A stretch of DNA of 50,883 nucleotides, taken from positions 1 to 50,883 of the forward strand of contig CAAGPW010000075.1 in assembly GCA_900771955.1 (NCBI GenBank). Direction: 5' to 3'. The position numbers were made by a program, and so were the translations under genes. The notes under the pieces were generated by a model. It saw only the letters and a list, made by a program, of their open reading frames with translations. It did not search any database and had not been told where the DNA came from. Within the stretch, counting starts at the first letter, position 1. Every line of letters starts with the position of its first letter. Source of the DNA: Lachnospiraceae bacterium (GTDB taxonomy: Bacteria > Bacillota > Clostridia > Lachnospirales > Lachnospiraceae). This document shows positions 33,696 through 41,845 of the stretch, one piece after another.

Positions 33696-33724
33696 ATTAT
33701 AATGTTGCATTTTGGTTATATCAA
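33696..33724 (-). promoter_or_regulatory. Promoter of MATE copy 4
   Basis: Minus strand TTGATA (33724-33719), a 17-base spacer and TATAAT (33701-33696). The layout, promoter followed at once by a terminator hairpin, repeats that of MATE copy 1. Confidence 0.75.
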
Positions 33725-33795
33725 ATACTTGGTTTTTATAGTTCATCCATGCCTTTTAGGCATGGATAAGTAAGCCAGCTTCTGCTTATTTCTTC

Positions 33796-34035
33796 TCATT
33801 CTGGCTCATGCAGATTGCTTTCGTCCTTTAATGCGTCTTTGATATACTGAATAAATCGCGCTGCCGCAGGCGCAAAGGGCTGCTGCCTTTTCCACGCAAA
33901 CACACAGGTAGCCATCAGTTCCGGTGACAACTGACGGCTTAACGTCGGCTGGGTAATATGTAAGGCATCCGCCGCACGGCTGATTCCTTCCTCACGGACT
34001 ACTGCAAGAAAATAACGAAGCACTCGTATTTCCAT
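33796..34035 (-). pseudogene. LysR regulator collapsed to its two ends
   Basis: The ATG at 34035, after GGAGGAGAAAAC, opens a normal LysR HTH (MEIRVLRYFLAVVREEGISR, then AADALHITQPTLSRQL). It passes directly and in frame into what reads as a LysR C-terminal tail (LMATCVFAWKRQQPFAPAAA, then RFIQYIKDAL). About 200 residues of linker and effector domain are missing. The product would be 79 residues. It follows the LUD-domain gene by 13 bases. Either a dead remnant or a minimal DNA-binding protein. Confidence 0.78.
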
Positions 34036-34048
34036 GTTTTCTCCTCCA

Positions 34049-34675
34049 TCAGAATCCCAGATTTTCATTGACGAGAATCACATGGATTCTGTCCGTATGT
34101 CTGGAATATCTGGTGATCAGGAACTGACAGCAGATGGTATCCGGGGACTTGCAGTCAAAGCACTTGCCCGTCTCCTTACAGGGGGTCTTAATGTCGAATC
34201 TCTGCGCGTTGCAGGGAGCCGCCACATTTCTGGCACGCTTCATGGCACCGTCGAGATCGTCACATACCTTATTCAGTCCAACGATAAATACAACCTTCCT
34301 CGGCCCCTGTGCAATGCAGGAAACACGATTGGAATTTCCATCGATATTGACCATGATACCGTCACTCGTGATGGCATTCGCGCTTGAAAGAAAGACATCG
34401 GCATCATAAGCTGCCATAAGTCCCGCTCTGGCATCCAGCTTGGAGCGGTCAATATAATTGTAATTGCCCGCTTCCAGAGCCTCGATCAGTCCAATCTCAT
34501 GTGCGCTCATACATCCACCCATGGCGATCCTGCTGCCCTCCGGGATCAGTTCTAATGCCTGCTTTTTTGCTTCTTCTTTATTTGCCGCATAATAGCCGGA
34601 CATATTCCGGAACTGTAACCCCTTGATCACGGTCTTTGCCAGACATTCGTTGCGTTTTCTGATATTTTCATCCAT
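34049..34675 (-). CDS. LUD domain protein (LutC/YkgG-like)
   Basis: A 208-residue LUD-domain protein. I start it at the ATG of MDENIRKRNECLAKTVIKGL (34675), after GGAGGATGTACTT. Family motifs are IPEGSRIAMGGCMSAHEIGL (about residues 43-62), SANAITSDGIMVNIDGNSNR (about 98-117) and KVVFIVGLNKV. A cysteine-rich tail (APCNAQRFDIKTPCKETGKC, then FDCKSPDTICC) suggests an iron-sulfur or metal site, as in many stand-alone LUD proteins. LutC-type proteins serve lactate oxidation, but no LutA or LutB is adjacent, so the role is open. Confidence 0.85.
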   Translation of the reverse strand: MDENIRKRNECLAKTVIKGLQFRNMSGYYAANKEEAKKQALELIPEGSRIAMGGCMSAHEIGLIEALEAGNYNYIDRSKLDARAGLMAAYDADVFLSSANAITSDGIMVNIDGNSNRVSCIAQGPRKVVFIVGLNKVCDDLDGAMKRARNVAAPCNAQRFDIKTPCKETGKCFDCKSPDTICCQFLITRYSRHTDRIHVILVNENLGF

Positions 34676-34769
34676 AAGTACATCCTCCGTTCTGCTACAA
34701 CCAAAAATTTTTCTTATTGATCCCATTTTATCAAAAAATTTTCAATTTAACTACCCGAAACCACATTTA

Positions 34770-35588
34770 TTATATCAAACCTGTCCAAATTTCTCTGTAT
34801 TTCCTGAAATAATAAATACTCATAACGATACTACATACTTCTCCCACAGTGATTGACAGCCATACTCCATCGATTCCTAATATCTGTGACAATACTAACA
34901 CCGGAATGACCATAAAGATCAATGTTCTGCAAAAGGAACGGATCGCAGATGTCTTTCCATCGTTTAATGCAGTAAACCACCCGGAGCCAAATACATTGTA
35001 TGCCATCATAGGAAAACTGGTTGCCACAATGCGGAATCCATGCAGTGCAATGTTTCGAACATTCTCATTATTTTTGGCAAAGAAATCCACAACGGTTTCT
35101 CCTGCGAAATAGCTGAGAAACATTACTATAATACCCGTGATCCCAAGAGTCCGTATACTGATACGGAACAAACTGGAAAGCTGTTCTTTATCCTGTCGCC
35201 CCAGATTATAACTGGTAACAGACGAAATTCCGTTGATATATCCACGAAACAGCCCGCCAAACAATCCCTGTGCATACCAAATGATTGACAACGACGCCAC
35301 TCCATCAGCTCCACCCAGATTCATCAAAATCCGATTAAACAAAATAGTAATAACAGAAAATGCCAGCACGCTGACCATTTCTGAAGAACCATTCACACAA
35401 CTGTCTATGATTGTCCGAACTCTCCATTTAGGACGGACTACATGCAGGATCGGTTTTCGATTGATACAAAACCAGATAACACCTGTAACCGAAGGAAATG
35501 CATATCCGATACCTGTAGCGATCGCGGCTCCTGCAAGTCCCCAGTGAAAAACGGATATAAATAACCAGTCCAGAACAATATTTAGCAC
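34770..35588 (-). pseudogene. C-terminal part of a MATE transporter (copy 5)
   Basis: About 272 residues remain: VLNIVLDWLFISVFHWGLAG marks the end of the first half of a MATE protein, followed by a complete second half (VNGSSEMVSVLAFSVITILF, then VFGSGWFTALNDGKTSAIRS). The first five or so membrane segments are absent. The frame is open a little further upstream (to about 35615) without a recognisable MATE sequence and then meets the end of an SDR remnant. No ribosome site precedes the first ATG. Truncated by deletion. Confidence 0.8.
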
Positions 35589-35648
35589 ACCGCCATTAAC
35601 AGGGAAAAATCTTCCTGTGCCTCTCTTGTCCTTCCCTCTCCTCGTCTA

Positions 35649-36159
35649 TCACATTAATTTATATCCACCATCAATCTTGATCACTTCCCCATCGATAAAC
35701 TCTGCGTCATCACTTGCAAGAAACGCTACCAGTTTTGCTACTTCTTCTGGTTTTGCCATACTTGTTTTTTGCCATCTCTACGCCCAGGATCTGTGTAAGA
35801 AGAAACGGAGCATACAGATTCACCTGCATAGACTGTTCAAATCCCTGAAGTGTTTTCTTTTTAAACTCATTGTACAATGCCATGCCCGCATTATTTACAA
35901 GAACATCTACTTTTCCAAATTCCTGCAGTGCCCTTGCTGCAAGCTCTCTTACTTCATTTTCTTTTGTCAGATCTGCTTTTATCACCGCTGCCCTGACACC
36001 ATATTTTTCTTTTATATCTTTACTGATATTCTCCGCAGCTTCCCGGCTGTTCATATAGTGAACAATCACATCATATCCTGTGGATGCAAATTCATATACT
36101 TCTGCTTTTCCCATTCCTCTGCTGGATCCTGTCACCATTGCAACCTTATTCATTTTCAT
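35649..36159 (-). pseudogene. Short-chain dehydrogenase with internal deletion
   Basis: The N-terminal half is a good SDR (FabG type): VTGSSRGMGKAEVYEF (dinucleotide loop, about residues 9-24), KADLTKE, VDVLVNNAGMALY (NNAG motif). It breaks at GVEMAKN near 35775. The C-terminal end (MAKPEEVAKLVAFLASDDAE, then FIDGEVIKIDGGYKLM) follows at once in another frame and ends at 35649. About 60 residues between, including the catalytic YxxxK, are missing. Deletion plus frameshift, so inactive. Confidence 0.82.
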
Positions 36160-36316
36160 TTCCTACCTTTCCCAACAATATGTCCGCAAATCCAATACCT
36201 GTTCCATTTTGACCAAGAGGCTGTACATCCACCGTCTGAATCAAAACTGTCCATACTGTAAACATTGCAATGAATATACTTCCAATCAGTAAACTTTTTT
36301 TCTCGTTTTTTTTCAT
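36146..36316 (-). pseudogene. N-terminal fragment of a PAP2-family phosphatase
   Basis: From the ATG at 36316 (GGCGG site upstream) the product begins MKKNEKKSLLIGSIFIAMFT, one membrane segment, then VDVQPLGQNGTGIGFA, which resembles the start of membrane PAP2 phosphatases from Clostridia. Similarity ends there and a short unrelated tail overlaps the SDR start. The catalytic domains are absent. The assignment rests on about 45 residues and is tentative. Confidence 0.55.
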
Positions 36317-36544
36317 AATTTTTTTCCGCCTTTCTGTTTTGGTTTGTCCTTCAGACACCTCCACCCTATCAAAAAGCTTAAAACTATGAAAGAAACGCTC
36401 ATTCACATACGTGATACGATTCGTATCATTCCCGCAAATGCTTGTTTTTCAATGTATTCTTCTGATCATCTATCCTTGCAGCTTCTATTGCTTCGGACAC
36501 TCCGCCTGCCCCAATAATTTGGGAACATCTCGTGGTTTTAATAC

Positions 36545-36847
36545 CTATTTAGCTGCCATTAGCATTATCAACACACTAAAAGCAAACATGCATACAATAA
36601 AACCCAGCATGCAACTAATAATCCCTGATGTCCATAGCGCAGGATGTATTTTTCGACTCTTTCGTGTGATAATAGAAATCACGATTCCAATAAACGAGAA
36701 TAATGGTCCCAAAAATATAACATCAATATAGGTATACGGCGCATGATTTGCGCTGTAAAAGTAAAGCACAAATGAAAATAATGAGAGCATACCAAACGCA
36801 AGTGATATCGAAGCCAATATTTTGTTGGTAGATATTTTCTCCTTCAT
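36545..36847 (-). CDS. Small membrane protein (DUF4190-like)
   Basis: About 100 residues from the ATG at 36847 (GAAGGAGAAATTT upstream); an in-frame ATG at 36898 would add 17 charged residues. Three hydrophobic segments: ILASISLAFGMLSLFSFVLY, IDVIFLGPLFSFIGIVISII and IISCMLGFIVCMFAFSVLIM, with a basic loop (TRKSRKIHPALW) between the last two. The pattern resembles DUF4190-type small membrane proteins. No operon partner and no function known. Region 36317-36544 upstream of the PAP2 remnant holds no other gene I can support. Confidence 0.6.
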   Translation of the reverse strand: MKEKISTNKILASISLAFGMLSLFSFVLYFYSANHAPYTYIDVIFLGPLFSFIGIVISIITRKSRKIHPALWTSGIISCMLGFIVCMFAFSVLIMLMAAK

Positions 36848-37003
36848 TGCATAAATTTCTCCTTCAACTTCCGATTTTGTAAAACACATCCGTTTCATAT
36901 AGACACTTCATCCCACAATTACCGTACATATACAATATATATACTGCTGCTTTCAGTTAGAATTGCTGTAAAGAGTTTCTACTTTAGTACCCCCATATTT
37001 GTA

Positions 37004-37540
37004 TCATGAATATTCTTTCACATACTGCAGAAATTCCGGTGTCTTTGACCAGTATTTTACACCCCAGTTTTCAAAATTCCATTCTTCCATGTAATCGTTG
37101 CACTCGAAGTCAATATAATATATTTCTTCGTTATGTACAACAAAATTCGTTGGAAAATAATCAATATTTGTATTGGCAGCATATAACAGCGCACACATCC
37201 TATGCAATTGCTCAATGTAGTCAGTTTTCATCTTGTCTTCTAAAACCAACTGATAAATCGTGTCACCGTCAATAAACTCCTTCAAAATACGTTCATTTTT
37301 CACATCTGTTTCAAGCATGGCAGGCATTTTTATTCCGATTTCTTTCAATTTCTTGTAATCCCTGATTTCTGCCTCAAGCTTGTTTCCGAACTGATAATAA
37401 TCACAAGGTTCATGATGTATCTGCTTCAAAACATATCTCTTATTTCCAGACTCTGCCAAATAAGAATATCCGCCTTTACCCTTTCCTAACAATTTAATTA
37501 TTGTATAGCTTTTCCCATTTACGGTCATTTCTTTATTCAT
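37004..37540 (-). CDS. Protein-kinase-fold protein
   Basis: A 178-residue protein with a compact kinase fold. A glycine-rich loop (LLGKGKGGYSYLAES, about residues 18-32) and an ATP-binding Lys in YVLKQIHHE (about 40) come first. A catalytic-like segment NIDYFPTNFVVHNEEIYYID (about 128-147) has the metal-binding DFE at IDFECN. It is shorter than eukaryotic-type kinases and resembles small RIO/APH-like kinases found in Firmicutes. Substrate unknown. GGAGAAAAAAC precedes the ATG. No obvious operon partner. Confidence 0.78.
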   Translation of the reverse strand: MNKEMTVNGKSYTIIKLLGKGKGGYSYLAESGNKRYVLKQIHHEPCDYYQFGNKLEAEIRDYKKLKEIGIKMPAMLETDVKNERILKEFIDGDTIYQLVLEDKMKTDYIEQLHRMCALLYAANTNIDYFPTNFVVHNEEIYYIDFECNDYMEEWNFENWGVKYWSKTPEFLQYVKEYS

Positions 37541-37693
37541 GTTTTTTCTCCTCTGTTCTGTGCCACATTGATTTCTGATTTTTGATATTCTGGTTCAATA
37601 TTACAATAGAAATATGGTTTTTACAAAGGTTAAACGTGTAACCAGCCACAAAATTCTCATTCGATTTTTGTGATATTTTACCCATATTTCAGA

Positions 37694-37870
37694 TTACAAC
37701 ACAATCTTCTTCCATTTTCTCATATGTGGTTTAAACAGTTCTTCCTCACTTAACGAGTCAATCATTGTATATATAGAATTGATATTATCATTTAATTGAT
37801 TTTTTAACTCTTGCAGTGATAGATGAGCATAGGTATCTGTGAATGGTAACGATGAATACAAAAGTTCTTT
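37694..37870 (-). pseudogene. ClbS/DfsB four-helix protein fragment
   Basis: In the frame ending at 37694 the DNA reads TDTYAHLSLQELKNQLNDNI, then YTMIDSLSEEELFKPHMRKW and KKIVL. This matches the third helix region of ClbS/DfsB (DUF1706) proteins and, after HMRKW, jumps to the family's last residues (normally a stretch ending IRKWKKI). The segment between two RKW-coding repeats is missing, consistent with recombination across a short homology such as AGAAAATGG. The N-terminal part is lost at a junction with the IS30 remnant. Confidence 0.6.
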
Positions 37871-38064
37871 GCGTTATAAAAAGTACCTTTGTGATACCAA
37901 TCTGAAATCCGATGAGCACGGACTTCTTTAGATATAGTTGTTGAATCTTTACATAGAAATGCTGCAATGTCTTTAAAGGGAGTCCCTTTTGCCAGTTCAT
38001 TTTCAATATAGATCCGATCATTTAATGTAAGATGTTTCTGGTTCCCTGGTATATATTTACTCAT
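37804..38064 (-). mobile_element. IS30-family transposase, N-terminal remnant
   Basis: From the ATG at 38064 the product opens MSKYIPGNQKHLTLNDRIYI and continues ENELAKGTPFKDIAAFLCKD, then STTISKEVRAH: the N-terminal HTH of an IS30-type transposase. After about 75 residues it runs into ClbS/DfsB DNA in another frame and stops. The DDE catalytic domain is absent. No terminal inverted repeats could be defined. It marks a past insertion next to the toxin-antitoxin pair. Confidence 0.75.
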
Positions 38065-38188
38065 AATGATTCTCCTTCTACTGCTGTCAGAAGGAGTACT
38101 AACCATAACATGATTGTATGAAAGAGTAAATATCTACTGTGCGAGAGTAAATTCATTTTAGGGGCTGGAACACTGTATTTTTCTGCAA

Positions 38189-38217
38189 TTGACTCTATAG
38201 CAAAATTTGTGTATAAT
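38189..38217 (+). promoter_or_regulatory. Promoter of the toxin-antitoxin operon
   Basis: TTGACT (38189-38194), a 17-base spacer and TATAAT (38212-38217), 28 bases before the antitoxin start. Such operons are usually autorepressed; no clear palindrome is seen. Confidence 0.8.
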
Positions 38218-38244
38218 TTTGTTATCAAACAAGGAGGTGTTTTT

Positions 38245-38508
38245 ATGCCAGCGATCAAATCAAGTGCTGATTTAAGAAATAATTACAATGAAATTTCTAC
38301 ATTTTGTCATAAATATCCTGAGCCGGTTTTCATTACGAAGAATGGAAAAGGCGACCTTGCCGTTATGAGCATTGAAGCCTACGAAGAACTGACCAGCCGC
38401 TTTGAACTTTACAGCCAGATTAAAGAAGGAATGGACGATATTGCATCAGGCAACACCAGACCATTTTCCAAAGCTATGGCTGATATCAGGAGCCGTCGCA
38501 GTCGATGA
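38245..38508 (+). CDS. Phd/YefM-type antitoxin
   Basis: An 87-residue antitoxin. The N-terminal DNA-binding part (MPAIKSSADLRNNYNEISTF, then PVFITKNGKGDLAVMSIEAY) is typical of Phd/YefM, and the C-terminal helix (DIASGNTRPFSKAMADIRSR) would wrap the toxin. The ATG at 38245 has an AAGGAGGTG site seven bases upstream; the in-frame ATG at 38209 has none. It overlaps the toxin gene by four bases (ATGA), so translation is coupled. Confidence 0.9.
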   Translation: MPAIKSSADLRNNYNEISTFCHKYPEPVFITKNGKGDLAVMSIEAYEELTSRFELYSQIKEGMDDIASGNTRPFSKAMADIRSRRSR

Positions 38509-38837
38509 GTTATCAGGTTCATATCACTTCCACCGCAGAACACGATATTATGCGGGCTGCGGATTATATCGAATTTACCCTCAAAAATCCTGATGCCACA
38601 GATAATCTGTTAGATGCTGCCACAGAGCAGCTAGGCTCATTAGCCAACCTGCCACAGAAGTTTTGTCTTGTAGATGATCCGGTATTAGCAAGCTGGGGCA
38701 TTCGTTTCGTAATAATCAATAATTACCTGGCTTTTTATACGATTGATGAAGAAAAGCAAATCGTAATTGTAGTCCGTTTTCTCTATCAGAAAAGCAACTG
38801 GACTTCCATTCTTCGGCAGGGGTTTCCTCTCGTTTAA
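38505..38837 (+). CDS. RelE/ParE-family toxin
   Basis: A 110-residue toxin of the RelE/ParE superfamily. Visible family features are ITSTAEHDIMRAADYIEFTL near the N-terminus, the middle AATEQLGSLANLPQKFCLVD, and a C-terminal strand VIVVRFLYQKSNWTSIL. It overlaps the antitoxin stop. Such toxins cut mRNA at the ribosome (RelE) or inhibit gyrase (ParE); the sequence does not decide which. Its 3' end lies over a decayed minus-strand gene, suggesting it entered or was joined there later. Confidence 0.85.
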   Translation: MSYQVHITSTAEHDIMRAADYIEFTLKNPDATDNLLDAATEQLGSLANLPQKFCLVDDPVLASWGIRFVIINNYLAFYTIDEEKQIVIVVRFLYQKSNWTSILRQGFPLV

Positions 38838-39165
38838 GGAATCTGTTTTTATGCAGGTTCCTTTTTTCGTGCATTACCTCATACTCCTGATACATCATGG
38901 ATTCATAGTAATATTCTAATTGTGCACGCACATAATCCGAAATACCAATCGGCAATGATTTCAATTTTGCGTTTTGAGCTTTCTTTACATATTTTCCATT
39001 CGACACTCTTCCATCCACAGGCTTCTTCGCATCATCTGGAATTAACCAAACGCCCTTTTCTTTTATCGCTCCCTGAATTCTTCCCTTTTTACACATATCA
39101 TTCACTGAGCGGGAAGAAACGCCCCATTCTATGGCTTTTTCCTTACAATTCTTCGTATGGATCAT
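38716..39165 (-). pseudogene. N-terminal fragment of an HTH-containing AAA-ATPase-like protein
   Basis: The first 60 residues are a MerR-like HTH (KEKAIEWGVSSRSVNDMCKK, then GRIQGAIKEKGVWLIPDDAK). LKSLPIGISDYVRAQLEYYY follows, which is how AAA-ATPase_like/PD-DExK proteins (PF09820 type) begin. Similarity then ends. The remaining frame is the antisense of the toxin gene and is probably not real coding. Recognisable part: about 38900-39165. The rest of the gene was lost at the junction with the toxin-antitoxin pair. Confidence 0.6.
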
Positions 39166-39235
39166 CTCCAATCATTCGCAATACCGTTCTATTTCTTACG
39201 CAAATTATACCTTATTAAACTTACTTATCTGATGC

Positions 39236-39283
39236 CAAAAAAGACATTCACGCCCGGTATTTTTACCAGACACGAATGTCTTT
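39236..39283 (-). terminator. Terminator of the sugar operon
   Basis: Minus strand AAAGACATTC (39283-39274) pairs with GAATGTCTTT (39249-39240), with a second stem inside (CTGGTA with TACCGG), then a T tract. It lies about 20 bases past the GH13 stop. Long and strong. Confidence 0.88.
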
Positions 39284-39301
39284 GATGTTACATGCAGCAA
39301 T

Positions 39302-40972
39302 TTACTTGTCTGAAGCTTCCTCCACCGGAACTTTATACGCCACTGCCTCATAAGGCCGCAAAAACGATCCTCCCTCGGTCTTGTAGTTTGTGATCACGAT
39401 CTTCGCTTTCTTCGGCAATCCGTCAAATGCCACATGATTCGGCGTGAAATTGCATAACACCACCAGCTTTGTATCATCGAGCACACGCTGATACGCAAAG
39501 ATCTGTTCGCTGTCCTCTGATAGCATCTCAAAGCTGCCGTGTACCACGATCTCTTCCTCATGCCGCAGCTGGATCAGCTTCCGGTAAAAATTGTATACAG
39601 AATCCGGATCTTTGATCTGCGCTTTCGCGTTGATCTCTTTGTAATTTTTATTGACCGCGATCCACGGCGTTCCGGTTGTGAATCCGGCATTTTCCTCGTC
39701 ATTCCACTGCATCGGGGTTCTCGCGTTATCCCTGCTGATCTTCTTTAAATAAGTCATCATCTGTTCTGCCGGGACATCCTGTTTCTCCACCAGCTCATGG
39801 TACGCATTGATCGATTCCAGATCCCTGTAATCTGAAAGATTCTCAAAGCCGGCGTTTGTCATGCCGAGTTCCTCGCCCTGATAGATATAAGGCGTACCCT
39901 TCATCAGATGCAGGCAGACACCGAGCATTTTCGCGGAACACTCACGGTATTCTCTGTCGTCCCCGAATCTGGAAACCGCCCTTGGCTGATCGTGGTTGCC
40001 CCAGAACAGCGCATTCCAGCCGATCCCCTCAAGTCCTTCTTCCCATTTTTTGAACACTTTTTTAAGCTGCACCAGATCGACCGGAGCATCGTTCCACTTT
40101 CCGTATTTTCCGCTTCCGAGTTCCACATGCTCAAACTGGAATACCATATTTAACTCGTTTCTGTCTTCTCCCGCATACTTTTTCGCTTCTTCAAGTGTTA
40201 CGCACGCGGTCTCTCCAACCGTCATAATATCGTATTTTGAGAGCACTTCGCGGTTCATTTCCTGTAAATACTCATGGACATGCGGACCATGCGCGCAATA
40301 CGGGGTCAGATCCCCATACAGCCCTTTTACCTCACCATCCGGGAAATCCGGATTTTTGGAAATCAGGCTGATGACATCCATGCGGAAACCATCCACACCC
40401 TTTTCCAGCCACCAGCGCATCATATCATAGACCTGCGTTCTTACATCCGTGTTATCCCAGTTTAAATCCGGCTGCTTTTTCGAGAAAATATGCAGATAAT
40501 ACATATCGGTCGTCTCATCATACTGCCATGCGCTTCCGCCGAACCAGGATCCCCAGTTATTCGGCTCTTTTCCGTCTTTTCCCTCTTTCCAGATGTAAAA
40601 ATCACGGTACGGGTTTTCCCTGCTCTTTCTGCTCTCCACAAACCATGCATGTTCATCGGATGTATGGTTGACCACGAGATCCATGATGATACGGATGTTG
40701 CGCACATGCGCTTCCGCCAGAAGCCGGTCAAAATCCTCCATGCTTCCGAATTCTTTCATGATCTTTCTGTAATCACTGATATCATACCCGTTATCGTCAT
40801 TCGGTGATTCATAGACCGGAGAAAGCCAGATAATATCAATCCCAAGCCGCTTCAAATAGTCTAACTTGCTTATGATACCCTGGATATCTCCGATGCCGTC
40901 GCCGTTGCTGTCGCAGAAGCTTCTCGGATAGATCTGGTAGATCACAGATTCTTTCCACCATGCGTTTTTCAT
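39302..40972 (-). CDS. GH13 oligo-1,6-glucosidase / alpha-glucosidase
   Basis: A 556-residue GH13 enzyme of the oligo-1,6-glucosidase group. Conserved regions are DLVVNHTSDEH (about 98-108), GFRMDVIS with nucleophile D199, acid/base E254 in TVGETA, and D328 in WGNHDQPR. The Val after the nucleophile (MDVI) is the residue associated with alpha-1,6 specificity in this group, pointing to isomaltose-type substrates, though some members also cut alpha-1,4 bonds. No signal peptide, so it acts in the cytoplasm on sugars brought in by the ABC transporter encoded just upstream. Last gene of the operon. Confidence 0.92.
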   Translation of the reverse strand: MKNAWWKESVIYQIYPRSFCDSNGDGIGDIQGIISKLDYLKRLGIDIIWLSPVYESPNDDNGYDISDYRKIMKEFGSMEDFDRLLAEAHVRNIRIIMDLVVNHTSDEHAWFVESRKSRENPYRDFYIWKEGKDGKEPNNWGSWFGGSAWQYDETTDMYYLHIFSKKQPDLNWDNTDVRTQVYDMMRWWLEKGVDGFRMDVISLISKNPDFPDGEVKGLYGDLTPYCAHGPHVHEYLQEMNREVLSKYDIMTVGETACVTLEEAKKYAGEDRNELNMVFQFEHVELGSGKYGKWNDAPVDLVQLKKVFKKWEEGLEGIGWNALFWGNHDQPRAVSRFGDDREYRECSAKMLGVCLHLMKGTPYIYQGEELGMTNAGFENLSDYRDLESINAYHELVEKQDVPAEQMMTYLKKISRDNARTPMQWNDEENAGFTTGTPWIAVNKNYKEINAKAQIKDPDSVYNFYRKLIQLRHEEEIVVHGSFEMLSEDSEQIFAYQRVLDDTKLVVLCNFTPNHVAFDGLPKKAKIVITNYKTEGGSFLRPYEAVAYKVPVEEASDK

Positions 40973-40999
40973 ATCTTTTTCCTCACTTTTCTCTTTTCT

Positions 41000-41845
41000 T
41001 TACTGTTTTACCGCACCGGTCACAACACCGGAAATGATCCATTTCTGGCAGATCACATAAAAGATCAGCACCGGAAGCAGAACTAACAGATACGAGGCAA
41101 ATGCCAGGTTATACTGCGTATTGAACTGTCCCTGGAAAATGTACTGCGCAAGCTGTAATGTCTGCTGGCTCTTGTCACTTAAAAGTACGAGCGGCATCAA
41201 AAAGTCATTCCACGTCCACATCACGGACAGGATCGCAACCGTCGCCGTCATCGGCTTTAACATCGGAAACATGATAAGCACAAATGTCTGGATCGGCGTT
41301 GCGCCGTCGATCACTGCCGCCTCATCGAGCGCTTCCGGTATGGATTTGATATAGCCGGTATACAGGAACGTATTCATCGGCATACCGAATACAATATACA
41401 AAAATGTGATACCGATGACATTATCGATATGAAATTTGTTTGCCTCATTTACTAACGGAAGCATCAGCACATTAAACGGAATGAACATCGCGCTGATAAA
41501 ATAGTAATACAGGAAATTAAAAAATCTGCTCTTTTTACGGTTTCTCGCAATCGCGTAGGAAGCCATCGCATTGGTAAATACGGTAAATACAAGATTTACC
41601 AGCGTAATAAACAATGTGTTTCCGAATTTTCTCGGATAATCTGTCATCTCCCATGCCTTCGTGAAATTGCTCCACTGGATGCTCTTTGGAAGTGCAAGCA
41701 CATTTCCCATCTCCTGCGGACTTTTTAAGGCTATCACTACTGTCATATAGAGCGGTCCGAAAATGAACAGGATCGCGATCAGAAATAAAAGCAGTGTAAG
41801 TGGCAGATTTGCCTTTTCTTTTTTTGTTTTTATCACCTGTTCCAT
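41000..41845 (-). CDS. Carbohydrate ABC permease (MalG type)
   Basis: A 281-residue permease with six predicted membrane segments. The EAA loop is EALDEAAVIDGATPIQTFVL (about residues 170-189), and the end (WIISGVVTGAVKQ) is typical of MalG-type sugar permeases. It overlaps the MalF-type gene by one base. No ATPase gene is in the operon; as in many Firmicutes a shared MsmX-like ATPase encoded elsewhere is probably used. Imports oligosaccharides, likely alpha-glucosides given the GH13 neighbour. Confidence 0.92.
   Translation of the reverse strand: MEQVIKTKKEKANLPLTLLLFLIAILFIFGPLYMTVVIALKSPQEMGNVLALPKSIQWSNFTKAWEMTDYPRKFGNTLFITLVNLVFTVFTNAMASYAIARNRKKSRFFNFLYYYFISAMFIPFNVLMLPLVNEANKFHIDNVIGITFLYIVFGMPMNTFLYTGYIKSIPEALDEAAVIDGATPIQTFVLIMFPMLKPMTATVAILSVMWTWNDFLMPLVLLSDKSQQTLQLAQYIFQGQFNTQYNLAFASYLLVLLPVLIFYVICQKWIISGVVTGAVKQ

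Noticed and set aside
34034..34409. Long plus-strand frames over the LUD gene
   Set aside because: Antisense shadows of a well-supported minus-strand gene, without ribosome sites.
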